A stretch of DNA of 64,000 nucleotides from Isoetes taiwanensis (GCA_021234155.1 JAJEKV010000039.1:1550001-1614000), one strand, 5' to 3'; counted from the first letter of the stretch, positions 31,075-42,789 are shown. Program-made: numbers and translations. The notes: a model not told the origin generated them from the letters alone.

Positions 31075-33122
31075 CAATCTTTTTTTATTCTCCCTTTTTT
31101 TTTTCTAACCCCGTTCTCCCTCCTTTTGCCTTCCCTTTCCCCTTTCCCTTTTTTTCTTTCTCTTTTTCTTATCAGCTTTTTCCCTTCCTTTTTATCTTTC
31201 CCCGCTCTTCCCATTTTTCCACTACTCTCTCTCCCTTTCCTTTTCCCCTTCCTCTTCCTTTTCCTTTTCCTTTTCTCTTTCCCGTTTCTCATGCATTTTT
31301 TTCGTTCTCTTTTGCTTACCTTTTCATGTGCCCTTTTCTTCCTTTCCCCACCCTCTTCCTCTTGATCACGTGCCCTTTTTCCCCATCTCTTTTCCCATTT
31401 CTCTCTCCTCTTTTCCTCATGCTCTTTTTGCTTTTCCCTTCTCCTTTTCCGCTTTCCCTTTTCCTTTCAACTTTCCATTCCCTTTTTCATACTTTCCCCA
31501 CCCTTTTGCTTTTGCGATGTTCCCTTTTTCCCTTTCCTTTCTCTTTCCCCTTCCTTTACATTTTCCCTTTCCGTTCCCTTTCTTTTCATATGCCTCTTTC
31601 CATTCCCTTTTCTCAACCTTTTTTTTATGTACCTTTTTTTTTCCTTCTTTCCCCATCTTCTTCCCCCCCTTTTCCCCTTTCCACTTTCTCCTTTCTTGTT
31701 TCTTTTTTTTTCTTTTCCCTTTCCCATACTCTTTTTCCCTTTCTTTCTTCTATTTCCTCACCCTTTCCCTCTTCCCTTTTTTTTTTTCTCGTGCCCTTTT
31801 CTCCTTCCTCTTTTTCCTATTCCTTGCTCCCTACCCTTTGTCTATTCTAATTCCCCCACCTTTTCCTCATTTTTCCATCCTTTCCCTCTTCCTTTTTCTC
31901 ATGCTCTTTTTGCTTTCCTTTTTTCTCTTTCTTCACCCTTTTTCTTTTCCCCTTTTTTCACGCCCTTTCATTTTTTTTTCTTTTTCTAGTTCCTTTTCCC
32001 AAGTTCTCTTTTTTTCCCTTTTCCCCCTCTTTTTCCTTTTTACTTTTCTTTTCCCATAGACTTTGCAACCTTTTCTTATTTTCCCTTACCTTTTTCTCCT
32101 TTTTTTTCTCACATTTACTTCTTACCCTTCTCGCTGTGCTCTTTTTCCCGCTTCCCTTTCCCCTCCCTATTCTATTCTTTTTTTCTATTTTCTTTTATCT
32201 TTCCATTTTCCTTTTCTCCTTCTCTTTCCTTTTTCCTCTTACCTTTTCCTTTATTCCTTTTCCTTTTTTTCCCTTTTCCCTTTTCCCTTTTCCCTTTTCC
32301 CTTTTCCCTTTCATCGTTTTTTTTTTTTCCCTTCTCCTCTTCCTTTTCCCTTTCCCTTTTCCTTTCATATCGCTTTTTTCCTTTTCCCTTCCCCTCTTCC
32401 TTTTTTCCTTTCATCGATTTTCCTTTTCCCTTCCCCTCTTCCTTTTCCCTTTTCCCTTTTCCCTTTCATCGTTTTTCCTTTTCCTTTTCCTTTTCCCTTT
32501 TCCCTTTCATCGCTTTTTTCCTTTTTCCCTTCCCCTCTTCCTTTTCCCTTTTCCCTTTTCCTTTTCCCTTTTCCCTTTTCCCTTTTCCCCTTTCTATCGT
32601 TTTTTTCCTTTTCCTTTTCCCTTTTCCTTTTCCTTTTCCCTTTCCCCTTTTCCCTTTCATCGGATTTTTTTCCTTTTCCTTTCCCTTTTTCCTTTTCCCT
32701 TTTCCCTTTTCCCTTTCATCATTTTTCCTTTTCCCTTCCCCTTTTCCGTTTCCCTTTTCCCTTTTCCCTTTCATCGTTTTTCCTTTTTCCCGTCCCCTTT
32801 TCCTTTTCCGTTTTCCCTTTTTCCTTTTCCCTTTCCGTTTTTCCATTTTTCCCTTTTCCGTTTTCCCTTTTCCCTTTCATCTTTTTTCCTTTTCCTTCCC
32901 CTTTTCCTTTTCCCTTTTTCCCTTTCATAGTTTTTCCTTTTCCCTTTCATCGCTTTTTTCCTTTTCCCTTCCCTTTTTCGTTTCCCTTTTCCCTTTTCCC
33001 TTTCATCGCTTTTTTTCCTTTTCCCTTCCCTTCCCCTTCCCCTTCCCCTTCCCCTTCCCCTCCCCTTCCCCTTTTCCCTTTTCCCTTTTCCTTTTCCTTT
33101 TCCTTTTCCTTTTTCCTTTCAT
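31075..33122 (+). repeat. 2-kb polypyrimidine array between gag and pol
   Basis: Almost pure C/T on the plus strand. From about 32300 it is a minisatellite in which CCCTTTCATCG(C/T)TTTTTCC recurs about 14 times at 35-100 bp intervals, separated by TTTTCCC/CCCTTTTCC runs. Upstream of 32300 it is less regular. The long Phe/Pro/Ser or Lys/Arg/Glu frames in it are artefacts of composition. Such mirror-symmetric purine-pyrimidine DNA can form triplex H-DNA. Confidence 0.95.
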
Positions 33123-33321
33123 ATTGAAGCCATAGTCAAGATGAAATTTTAGTTGAAGACACGCACACATCATCTCCACCATTGGTCAATCAAATCCTCG
33201 ACCGTCCGATTTAGGGTGCGGTCCATTACACAACATTATAATATAAGATGGCACGCAACCTGCCTTTGCAGTTGACACCATTCCTCATGAGGAGGAAAAA
33301 AAGGTACATTTTGCCCCTGAC

Positions 33322-34227
33322 TTGGAGAAACTCATGTCAAATGTCATGCCTAAAGTTCGCCAAAGCATTTTGAATCTCATGCAAGCTGCTGAAGGCCGCA
33401 CGTTGGCAAATGTTCATGCCACCACCAGAGCTCAACACAGGCATGATACACCTTCCACCTCTCAACCTCCACGCTCTCAAACATATCCCAATATTGCTGC
33501 CGAGGTTGACTTACTCAAAGAAGTTGCTGCTTCATTACCACGCACTCCAGCACCCGTGGAACCAGCAGATCCTTTTTCTCATGTGCCTTTGGAACTCCAA
33601 GAGGAGCTGGCAAAAATCAAAATCCCCTTAAGTTTGGCAACAATTTTGAAACTCTGTCCTGCTCTCAAGGACCAGTTACCACTCCCGACTGTTTTGGTTG
33701 GGGCTGTTGCTACCTCTACCCCCACGGTCCATGCCACGGTGGGTAATCAGCAAGTCAACCATGTTCAAATAGATGGAGGTAGCGCAGTTAATCTCATAAC
33801 GGATAACCTCCGCAAACAAATGGGCATCAAAGAACTTTATCGTGCCCCATATGACATCAAATTGGCTAATGGCCATATCACGAGACCTCAAGGCGTCACG
33901 CCTCTTCTTCATATCAACATTGGTGACCTCCGATTCCCTTTGGAATTTGGAGTTTGGAAGGCTGGGAAAGATCCCGGTGATTATGAAATGTTGGTTGGCC
34001 GACCTTTTCTCCGCCAGGCCAAGAGTATCCATTACTGGGCCACGGATCAGTTAGTCATCACCGATGGTCACCTCAATGCCACCATGGACTTGGAAACAGG
34101 CAAGATCATTTTCGTTGAACATTTGAACCCTCTCTCTCGACCATGCATTTCGGAGGGAAGCGAGAATATCTATCAAGTTCAGCTCCACTGCGAAGTCCGC
34201 CTCGTCATCCTACCCCGAATATGTTGA
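33322..34227 (+). CDS. pro: Protease region of the 13.2-kb element
   Basis: About 300 codons without a stop (start codon uncertain, ATG at 33346). A helical N-terminal part (VRQSILNLMQAAEG; VDLLKEVAASL) is followed by the retroviral-type aspartic protease. Its catalytic site is in HVQIDGGSAVNLIT (~33760-33800), where IDGGS replaces the usual IDSGS/IDGGA; this is acceptable for Tat/Athila elements. The flap-like region and the closing motif MLVGRPFLRQAKSIHY (~33985-34035) match the family end. A short frameshifted tail (34210-34300) leads into the RT part. It probably was one polyprotein with RT. Confidence 0.85.
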   Translation: MEKLMSNVMPKVRQSILNLMQAAEGRTLANVHATTRAQHRHDTPSTSQPPRSQTYPNIAAEVDLLKEVAASLPRTPAPVEPADPFSHVPLELQEELAKIKIPLSLATILKLCPALKDQLPLPTVLVGAVATSTPTVHATVGNQQVNHVQIDGGSAVNLITDNLRKQMGIKELYRAPYDIKLANGHITRPQGVTPLLHINIGDLRFPLEFGVWKAGKDPGDYEMLVGRPFLRQAKSIHYWATDQLVITDGHLNATMDLETGKIIFVEHLNPLSRPCISEGSENIYQVQLHCEVRLVILPRIC

Positions 34228-34296
34228 TCCTTGGGGAGAAATGACTCTTGATCAGGACCAGGCTGTGGCGGCTTTGCTTGACCCCTACCTGGCTCC

Positions 34297-37200
34297 TTGC
34301 AATCGAATTCAACGGTTGATCACTTTTCAGATGTGGAATCTCCTGCAGCTCCTGTAGATGTCCACGCTGTCATGAAGCAACCTCTGCTTGATGAAACTCA
34401 GCAACCTCTCTTTTTCACCACGCATAGTGCCATGCATCCTGTTATGCTTCAACCTCCTGCACACATTGTCCAGGACACAGAAGTGATACCCCATATTCAG
34501 ACTCCTGAAGTCGAGATAGTGGACGTAGGCAACAATCACCACATGCGCTTTGCCGCCAATCTTCCAACCCCCTATCGTAACAGGGCCGTCAAACTCTTCA
34601 AAAAGTTCAAACACATTTTCGCCTGGAGCTACAGAGATCTTCGGGGAATCAACAAAAGCTTGGGGGAACTCACCATTCCTACCAAATCCGATGCTCGTCC
34701 AGTTTAGCAACGACAGTACCGGCTCAACCCCAATTACCGTGATCGCGTCAAGGCGGAAATTGACAAACTCCTTGCTGCAGGTTTGATCTATGAGGTCAAA
34801 CATTCTGAATGGGTGAGCCCCATCGTCATTGCACTCAAACACAATGGTAAGATCCGCGTTTGCGTGGACTACCGAAAACTCAATCAAAGCCACTCTGAGC
34901 GTGATCATTTTCCACTTCCCTTCACGCACTGTGTTCCGAAGAGGTCATTTGGACATGAGATGTACTCCTTCATGGATGGTTTTTCCGCTACAATCAGATC
35001 TCAATCAAAGAATCTGATCAACTCAAGACTACTTTCACCACCCCAGGCACATTTGCCTACAAGGTGGTTCCTTTTGGCTTATCAAACTCTCCATCCACGT
35101 TTCAACGCATCATGCTCTCAGTTTTTCATGATTTTATGAAGGAAAATCCCTTTTTACAAAATTTTCAAGATGATTCTCTGCCTACAGTTCCATGGCTGAC
35201 CATTTGGATAAATTGGAACTCGTCTTCCAAATGTGATGAGTCAGGCATTAGTCTCAATCGAGAAATGTACCTTTGTGTCACCTCGTGTGTTCTGTTAGGA
35301 CACGTTGTCGGCAAAGGTGTATCACCACGATCCCGCCAAAATCGGGTTGTGTGCTCAAAGCTCAAGCACCGCCAATATCAAGGAGACACGCCGTTCCTCG
35401 GTAAGGTCAATTATTACTCCACCTTCATTCCTGGACTAGCAGCCATTGCAGATCCCATTCATAAACTCACGGGTGATGAATCCACCTGGGCTTGGAATTC
35501 CCAGGCGGATGCTGCTTTCCAACAGTTGAAGCTTTTGCTTACTCAGGCCCCAGTTCTTGTTCCTCCTCAATGGGACAAGCCCTTTCATGTTCATGTTGAT
35601 GTCTCGGCGTTCGCTATTGGAGCTGTTCTTTCTCAAGAATATGATGCGCACACTGACAAACCCAACAGATACGCCAGCCGAAAACTCAATTCTGCTGAGC
35701 GCAACTACTCTGCCACCGAGTGTGAAGCCTTGGGCTTAATTTTCTGTGTCCAACGCTTCCGTCACTACCTTTTGGGCAGTCAAATCAAGTTCTTTGTTGG
35801 CCACCAAGCACTCCTTTATTTGATCAACAAATCCACGCCCACGGGCCGCATTGCTCGTTGGGTCCTCCTTCTGCAAGAATTTGCACCTTTTGAAATTGTT
35901 CACAAGGCAGGCAAATCTCATGTTGTCCCGGATTATCTTTCACGCATCCACACAGATGATCCCTCTACTGGAGTCTCAGACGCCTTTCCTGACGCTCAAC
36001 TCTTTTTGGTCACGGCCACCCCACATTGGTTCCATGACTTTCAGCAGTACCTCCTCACAGGTGCTCTTCCACTAGAGGACACAACTCTCTCTCCTGCCAA
36101 ACGACAATCCCGTCGCCATCAATTTCTCCGCGAAGTCCGTGACTACACCATGGTTGCAGGACATCTTTACAAAAAGGGTAAGGATACCATCCTTCGACGC
36201 TGTGTCCTACCTCATGAAGTTCCAGATATTGTCCGAGAAGCTCATCAAGGGCTAGGTGGTGGTCATTTTCATGGTGACACCACGGCACGCAAAATCCTTC
36301 TTGCGGGTTATTATTGGCCCACGCTCTTCAAAGACGCTCACGCCCACGCCCGCACGTGTGATGCTTGCCAGCGTGTGGGACGGCCGACGGCCCGTGACGC
36401 TCTTCCTTTGACGCCGGTTGCCACGCCACTACCCTTCAGCAAATGGGGAATGGATTTTGTGGGACCCATCGATCCTCCTGCGCGGCACACCCGTGCCCGC
36501 TACATTCTGGTTCTCACTGACTACGCTACTAAATGGGCGGAAGCTTGCGCACTTCCAGACAACACTGCGGCAAGCACAACCAAGGTCCTCTATCAACAAA
36601 TTATCACGCAATTTGGCTGCCCCACGGAGCTGGTCAGTGATCGTGGTGTCCATTTTATCAATCATACCATCAAGGAGCTGACGGATTATCTCCTGATACA
36701 TCATCACAAGAGCACACCTTACTATCCTCAAGGTAATGGTTTGGCAGAAAGCACCATTCTCAAGAAAATTTGTGACGCTTCTCGCACAGACTGGCAAACA
36801 AAGCTTCCTACTGTTCTTTGGGCCTACAATACTTGTTTCAAAATAGCTACAGGTCACACTCCTTTCAAATTGGTTTATGGTCAGGAAGCTCTCATGCCGT
36901 TTGAATACATCCTACCAACTCTCCGTTTTCAACTGGCTACTGCCCATAATCCGCCTGCTGCACTCAAAGAAAGGGTCTATCAATTGGAACAGTTGGATGA
37001 ACTTAGAAGGGATGCTTATATTCGTGTTCTTCATGGACAACAGTTGCAAAAATCTTTACATGACAAACGTCTGAAGACAAAAACATTCAAAGAAGGAGAT
37101 TTGGTTCTTCTTTATGATTCTCGGTACAAAAATTTTCCGGGTAAACTTAAGTTTCGTTGGCTTGGCCCTTATCAAATTGTTCAAGTGGTTCGACCCAGCG

Positions 37201-37340
37201 TTTTCCAACTGGCTGAGTTAGATGGCACTCCATTACCTACACTGGTTAATGGCTTTCGCCTCAAAACATTTCATCACACAGAAAGCGAAAATCAACAAAC
37301 AGATACGGTTCAAGACGCAAACACCACAGATAGTGACTAA
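34297..37340 (+). pseudogene. pol: RT, RNase H and integrase of the 13.2-kb element
   Basis: Starts with the linker before RT (FAANLPTPYRNRAVKLFKKFKHIFAWSY). A TAG at 34705 is followed by RT sequence SEWVSPIVIALKHNGKIRVCVDYRKLNQ. After a frame change near 35060 the rest is one frame to 37340: PFGLSNSPSTFQRIM, then FQDDS in place of the catalytic YxDD, RNase H (FHVHVDVSAFAIGAVLSQE, YSATECEALGLIF), the HHCC zinc finger, GMDFVGP and SDRGVHF, YYPQGNGLAES, and GPYQIVQVVRPSVFQL. The integrase looks complete and has no chromodomain. The RT palm is clearly damaged, so this copy needs help in trans. Confidence 0.9.
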
Positions 37341-37479
37341 AACGGTGCATATTATATTCTAGGTGGAATTTTTTTTACAAAATGTGGGCACAGCCCAGCT
37401 ATTTCCGCTATGGGCACTGCCCTATATACAAAAATGGGCTCAGAGCCCTATCTACTAAAAACCTAAGAGGAAAAACCCT

Positions 37480-37959
37480 CTACTCCGGGTTCGGAGCAGA
37501 GGTGATGCGGAGGAGGTGGTAGAGGTTCTGCTCAGGGTCCCAGCGAAGGTGCAGAACCACCTCCATCCCGTTGGTATGAGGATCGGGATGTTCAGTCATC
37601 CCGGAACACCAGCCATCCATTCTCAGGCCACGATTGTGGCAGCGCCAGAGGTCCAGACAATTCATTTTGCAAGTAATCCACTCCTGACAGTTAGTGGGCA
37701 TAGTGCAGTTCTCGTTCAAACCAGCAGCCGCCATGCTGAGCGCCATCGGATGTCTTCGCTTCACTCCCGGTTCGTCTTATATAGCCAACCGAGGAACTCC
37801 TTGTCGACGTGGACCAATCAAAAACTCGCCAACGTGTTTGCAATGCAAGGCTGTTTCTAACTTGAGAATCTTTTCTCCCGCCGCATATCTAGCCATGGTA
37901 CCCTCTGACACATTCGTTTTAATGATATCCCACTTCGAGTTGCCAGCATTAAATGCCAT
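37480..37959 (-). other. Possible antisense ORF between pol and the env-position gene
   Basis: On the minus strand one frame runs 37959-37480 with a single stop near 37777-37779. The product would be ~155 residues with several Cys and Trp (for example NCQEWITCKMNCLDLWRC). Composition is protein-like rather than low-complexity. I do not recognise it. Some Tat-lineage elements (Grande of maize) are known to carry an antisense gene in this interval. The plus strand is also open here, so coding strand is uncertain. Confidence 0.35.
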
Positions 37960-38272
37960 TGCTTCTTTCCATACCCGTCAAACATTAATATGTGTCCTTT
38001 GGCCACCTGTCACATCCGATCATTTTCTCACGTCTCATCTTCAACGTTCCTTGCTTCTCCCTTTGTTGTTTGGGGACTTAGCCAAATTTTTGCCAATCAA
38101 TCGCCTCCTTGGCATCGTTCAACACCTGGCACCCTCAACGGTTGCCGTTTCGTCCTCATCATGCCCTCCATTTGCGCGCCCTAAACCTTTTCGTTTCTCT
38201 GCGCCTTCGTCCTCCGTTCTTTGCCTTCGTCCTCCGCCTTTGAATCACTGTTCTTTTCCGCAAATCTTTGCC

Positions 38273-41200
38273 ATGGCTGCACCAAAATTTTCTACACTTC
38301 AAGCTACTGCTCCTAGGAAACCGGCTCTTTTCGAGTCTGTATCTTTCTTGACGCCCACTTTCCGTGAAGCCCTTGTTGGCCCGAATTGTGAAGTCGCAGA
38401 ACGCCAGAAGCTTTACGAATTCTCTCAAATGGAACTTCCGGCTCCAAATCCTGACCAGTTGAAGCAGTTCATCGCCAACATCGTCAACAGCCCGCATGGA
38501 TACACCACCGTGGTCGATGGCACCACCATTTCGCTTACTCAACACCTGATTTCAGAGGTATTCCATATTCCTTTGCAAACCCCTTGTTTATCTTGGTCTG
38601 CCATACAGGATCTAGATGTCACAGAGTTTGGTGCACCTCCTTATCACGCCAATGTGCATCGCCTGACAAATATAGACAAGCCCCATGAAACTTTTGTTAA
38701 GTTTCTGTGGCGCAAGTTCCTTGGGTATTCTATCAAGAACACCCATATCAATAAGCCTTTCTATAATATAGTGCTCACTGCTACGCACTCCAACCACCAT
38801 ATTGATTGGCCCCAATTAATGTTCTACCGTCTTCTCCAAGAAGTTGACCGTCTTCGGGCTGCCACTTCTATTTCTGAAGTTTCTGTGGGAGGCCACCTTC
38901 AAGCCATCATCCGTCATTACTTTCCTCCCACACCTCCTCATTCTCAGGATTCCACTCAGCAGTCCCTTCCTCAGACTCACCAAGTTGGCACTTCACGCCC
39001 TTCTTCCTCTGGTCATGTCAAAATTCCGCACTCACATGTCACTGTCTCCTCCTCCGCTACAAAATCCAAGACTTCCAGTACACACCATGTCTCACAAACA
39101 TCGCAAACTCAGCAACAGCAGGCTCCACCACCACAGCACCCTCGCCAGTTGTTGTATCAGTATCAGCAGGATGCTCAAGCTGATGTTCTAAAGTTACAAG
39201 AATCCCAAGAAGCTCTTATGAATGGGGTTCACACGGCCCTGGCGGCCTCATGATGCGGTTCACCGTGACCTTCAAGCTGCAACTGCACAAGTTCAAACTT
39301 TGGAAGCCCAACTTCAAGACAAGCACGAGGCTCTCTTACAGGCCCGCATCGATCTCAAAAGTGCACAGGATCAGACCAACCTCCTTACAGATCAGCAGGC
39401 TCAACTCCAATCAAAAATTCAGGACTTATTGGAGCAAAACAAGTCCAAAGATACTCTCTTGAGTGCCAAGGAGAAAGATATTGCTAAGCTTGACGCCTTG
39501 TACTCAGAGCTTTGTGACAATTACAGCACTCAAGTTCAAAACCTTACAGAGCGTGACGCGCAAATTGCCTCTTTGACGGCTCAGCTCTCCACACAGACTT
39601 CTCAGCTCACATCCCTCCAAGATCAGCTTACGGAGGTTCAGAAACAGAAACTTCTTGATGACGCGGAGATTGCCGTGCTTCGAATCAATGCTCCTGGGCA
39701 ATCCTCCTCACAGGTCAACACTTCTCAGAAACGGGTCCGTGACCAGTCACGCCTTCTGTTAGAAAAGGACCACAGGATCCGTGACCTCGAACAACAGCTG
39801 CAGCAAGCTATTCAGTCTGCTGATGAGGCACAGACCAAACTTGACGGCTATATTGCCATCGTTTGCCGGCTGCCTTTTGATTTTCCAGTTCCTTCCTGCT
39901 ATCTGGATTATGTGGTTGCCCGCCGCCACCTCTTTCTTCTGAAGTGGCATGGGGCTGATGGTCATGTGGACGTTCACCTGCGCACTGCAGATTTTCTTCG
40001 GATCTGGCCAGAACTCTCAATTGAAGACAAAGGTTTATGCTGTGCCCTTTTGGTCTTTGATCTCATTCACTGTGATGATCCGGACTTCATCACCTTCAGA
40101 GTTGTTCAGCCCATGACTTACATTTTTCATGACTTCTATCTGGGTGATACACAGGAGAGATTTCGGGATGGGCCACGACAGAACTTTCAGGGTGATCCCA
40201 CAGTTCAATGGTTGCTCCAGGACCCACGCTCTTCATCAAGAGTACATGCCTGAGCTTGCTCATCATTTGCCTCTCTGGCAAGCGGAAGTGCTGCAACAAA
40301 TAAGGAAGTATCTGGGACATCCCGAGGATCTTCCCTATGCACAAGTTTACATGCAACACCTCGCTGGGTACAATCAATTGCGTGCTCTTCTGGATAGCAA
40401 GACCGTCCCCTCGGGCTGGGATAGCCCTCCTGTCAACTCTCAACTTTCGGCCTCTGTCTGGGATTGTTGGTGCAAAGCACTTGATCCGGCCCTTGTCAGT
40501 GAATTCCGGGAGCAGGCTCAGCAACCAACGCCCACGGGCATGGTTCCCTCTCCCTATACTTCCCTCGGTGTTCCTCCCCGCCCCAGGTTCCTGACCTCTG
40601 ATTGGCGTCGCCCCTTTTGGACCAAGGTCATGGATGGCCATGCTGGATGGACTCCACCTCAGATCTCGACGGATCTCCGGTGGGATCCCCGTTTTGTTCG
40701 CCGCTCCAATTGGGAGGAGGATGCCACTCTTGATACCACCACGAATTGGATCTATATTGCTAATGAGCGTGGTTGGCAACGCCCTGCTGATGCGCTACAT
40801 GGTCTTGACACCTTCTTGCAGAATGCCGCCACCTCACCAGATCCTTCAGTCCATCTTCAAGCAGGTTTTTGTGCTGCTCTCAAATGCATCTTGCTCAGCT
40901 CCTTAAATCGGCAGCGTCCCATTTTTCACTGCAATCCGAATGCCAGCGTCAGTGCCTTCGGCCTCCAGACCTGCCTACTCATGGAATGTCAGTTTGTTTC
41001 TTCAGACGCCCATGCTGCCCTTGAAGACATGGTACGATCTCGCTTTCTCATTGATGCAGATCCTGCCCTTGGCCTCAACACTCCTCCTGCTCTCCAAACA
41101 CGCCAGGATCTCATTAGCAAGTACCATAATGGTGCCCGTCCTCACTCCCGTGAGGATCACTTTCAGACTGATGGCTTCCCGCCCTCGGAAACACTTCCTC

Positions 41201-41385
41201 CTTTTCTTCACTCTGAGTGTCATTTGGTGGGGGGGAGTGTTAGTCCTGTGCCTCCTGGTACAGGACTATTCATGCATACGACGGACCAGGTCAAGAACAA
41301 GGATCCACAGTCCGCCACGGGTCAGCCGTCAAAGGCCCAGCAGAAGACCAAGCAGCAGCCCAAGAGGCGCCGCTCAGACAAGTGA
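38273..41385 (+). pseudogene. Large env-position gene of the 13.2-kb element (coiled-coil protein)
   Basis: ATG at 38273 in good context. Three frames succeed each other, with changes near 39230-39250 and 40190-40250, giving an ancestral protein of about 1,030 residues. Parts in order: a globular N-terminal region (FSQMELPAPNPDQLKQF; VDGTTISLTQHLISEVFHIP); a Ser/Thr/Gln/Pro-rich linker (38930-39170); a long coiled coil (about 39190-39860; QTLEAQLQDKHEALLQ, LQSKIQDLLEQNK); and a Trp-rich globular C-terminal region (PRFLTSDWRRPFWTKVMDGH, NWIYIANERGW). The last ~49 codons run through the polypurine tract into the 3' LTR and end in a basic, NLS-like QQPKRRRSDK. There is no signal peptide or membrane segment, so it is not a classical envelope. 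Function unknown. Confidence 0.65.
41227..41237 (+). other. Polypurine tract of the 13.2-kb element
   Basis: GGTGGGGGGGAG immediately before the TG of the 3' LTR, lying inside the open frame of the env-position gene. Confidence 0.9.
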
Positions 41386-41797
41386 CAGGCCATCACCGCC
41401 CGCGTCAGCGTGATCTTAGGCACCTCAAGAGGCACCGCCAGCATTCCTGCAAATCAGGCCTCCTTCAAGGAGTCGGCACCGAGATCAGTCAGAGTGTCTA
41501 TATTGGGCCAAAGGTCATTGTACTATATATATGAGTAGAGCTAGCACATGAAGGCTAGATGAGTTTTGAGTCTTGTCTCGTTTCAGTCTTCTCTCGATTG
41601 CGAGAGCTCATGTATGTTCATCATTGATATCAAGGAAGCTTTTCATTTTCCTCTCATTGTTCTCTTTGTTCTGTTTTCTTCTTCTTGTTCTCTTCTTGCA
41701 AATCCTGCGTGACATAGACCCCCGGATTCTCCTGTTAGATCCATTGGTCCTCACAGAGGGCTGTCTTCCAGGAGTTCCCGAACCCAGACCCCAAACA
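41238..41797 (+). mobile_element. 3' LTR (560 bp)
   Basis: Same length and ends as the 5' LTR. Contains the last ~148 bp of the env-position gene. Confidence 0.97.
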
Positions 41798-41802
41798 GAT
41801 AC

Positions 41803-41885
41803 TGCTGTATTTGTTCATTTACAGAATGCAAACATTGAATAGTTATTGCTGTAGTTGTTCGTTTTCTTAATGCAAACATTGTTTA
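41803..41885. repeat. Minisatellite, right half
   Basis: Two units of the GCTGTAGTTGTTCATTTACAG repeat that begins at 28490. Confidence 0.85.
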
Positions 41886-42660
41886 GTTTTTCATTCATGA
41901 TTTATCACGAATTCCAGTTTGCTGCAGTTGTTAAATGACTGTTAAAACATTTAACTGTGTAAGCTTAAGCTCTGTAAGCTTAGAAAAGAACTGCAAGCTT
42001 AAAATTGAACTGCAATATATAAATCACATCTCTATACCGAGATGTTACTGGACCAGAATTGGGATATCAGAAATCTATTAATGTCAACACCCTAAACAAC
42101 ATTTTTTTTTTTTTTTTTTTTTTTTTGAAGGTAAGAAAATTTTTATTAAAAGATAGGAAGAATTACATCATAGGTCTCACATAGACCAGAAAGAATTTAA
42201 GCACAAAGATCTCATGTAGATCAGATTTCATATCCATTATTTCTGTACTAATCTGCCTTTCTCAACATCTTCTTCTATCTAACCAGTACTACATGATTAA
42301 AACCAATCTTCCTGTTTAGATAAAATACTATAGGAGCTTAGCACAAGCTTTCCAGAAACTGCAGATAAGTCGTGTGCTCCAAAAAAAACCTCTTGCAAAA
42401 CTAAAAATGAAGAGAAAAGAGCTGAAGAGTAATCTGACCAATTCTCCCGCACTGCTCAGAGAAGCCCAACTGCTTCAAACTATGATCTGATTCAGCAATT
42501 TTTCTACAGAATGCGAAATTAAAAGGAGATGCTGCATTGTCGGAATGTGCCAGTCAGCCTATCTGTAAAGCTAGACACACAGCCCAGCACCAAAACCTCC
42601 CAAAACAACATTTACATTGAGCATAGATGCGTCTGAAATGAATGAAAGAATCATACTAAA
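41886..42660 (-). mobile_element. Probable 5'-truncated retroposon marked by a T25 run
   Basis: T25 at 42102-42126 reads as a poly(A) tail on the minus strand. The sequence that follows on the plus side (42127 on, GAAGGTAAGAAAATTTTTATTAAA) would be its 3' end and resembles plant L1 3' ends. No coding domain is left and the 5' limit is unclear. 41886-42101 holds nothing recognisable. Confidence 0.4.
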
Positions 42661-42733
42661 TTTTTACCATCTCTATTTTGGAAAATTACATGTCTTATCA
42701 AGTCTCCTTCCTTCTTCAATTTCTTATTCATGG

Positions 42734-42782
42734 TGATCGGGGGTATGGCGATCGGGGGGGTATGGCGATCGGGGGTATGGCG
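42734..42782. repeat. Short GC-rich tandem repeat
   Basis: Three to four units of GGGGTATGGCGATC (14-16 bp). Confidence 0.9.
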
Positions 42783-42789
42783 ACCGTAA

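Larger units (their letters stand above)
28575..41802 (+). mobile_element. Complete 13.2-kb Ty3/gypsy retrotransposon with GATAC target duplication
   Basis: LTRs at 28580-29139 and 41238-41797, flanked by GATAC on both sides (28575-28579 and 41798-41802). Order: LTR, primer site, gag, 2-kb pyrimidine array, protease, RT, RNase H, integrase without chromodomain, antisense frame, large env-position gene, polypurine tract, LTR. The lack of a chromodomain and the extra 3' gene point to the Tat/Athila side of Ty3/gypsy. Confidence 0.95.

Noticed and set aside
31075-33127. Long Phe/Pro/Ser-rich plus-strand and Lys/Glu-rich minus-strand frames
   Set aside because: Produced by the polypyrimidine array, which has no stop codons by composition.
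37694-38272. Plus-strand frame upstream of 38273 as the N-terminus of the env-position gene
   Set aside because: Composition is erratic and a good start codon exists at 38273; a genuine extension cannot be excluded.
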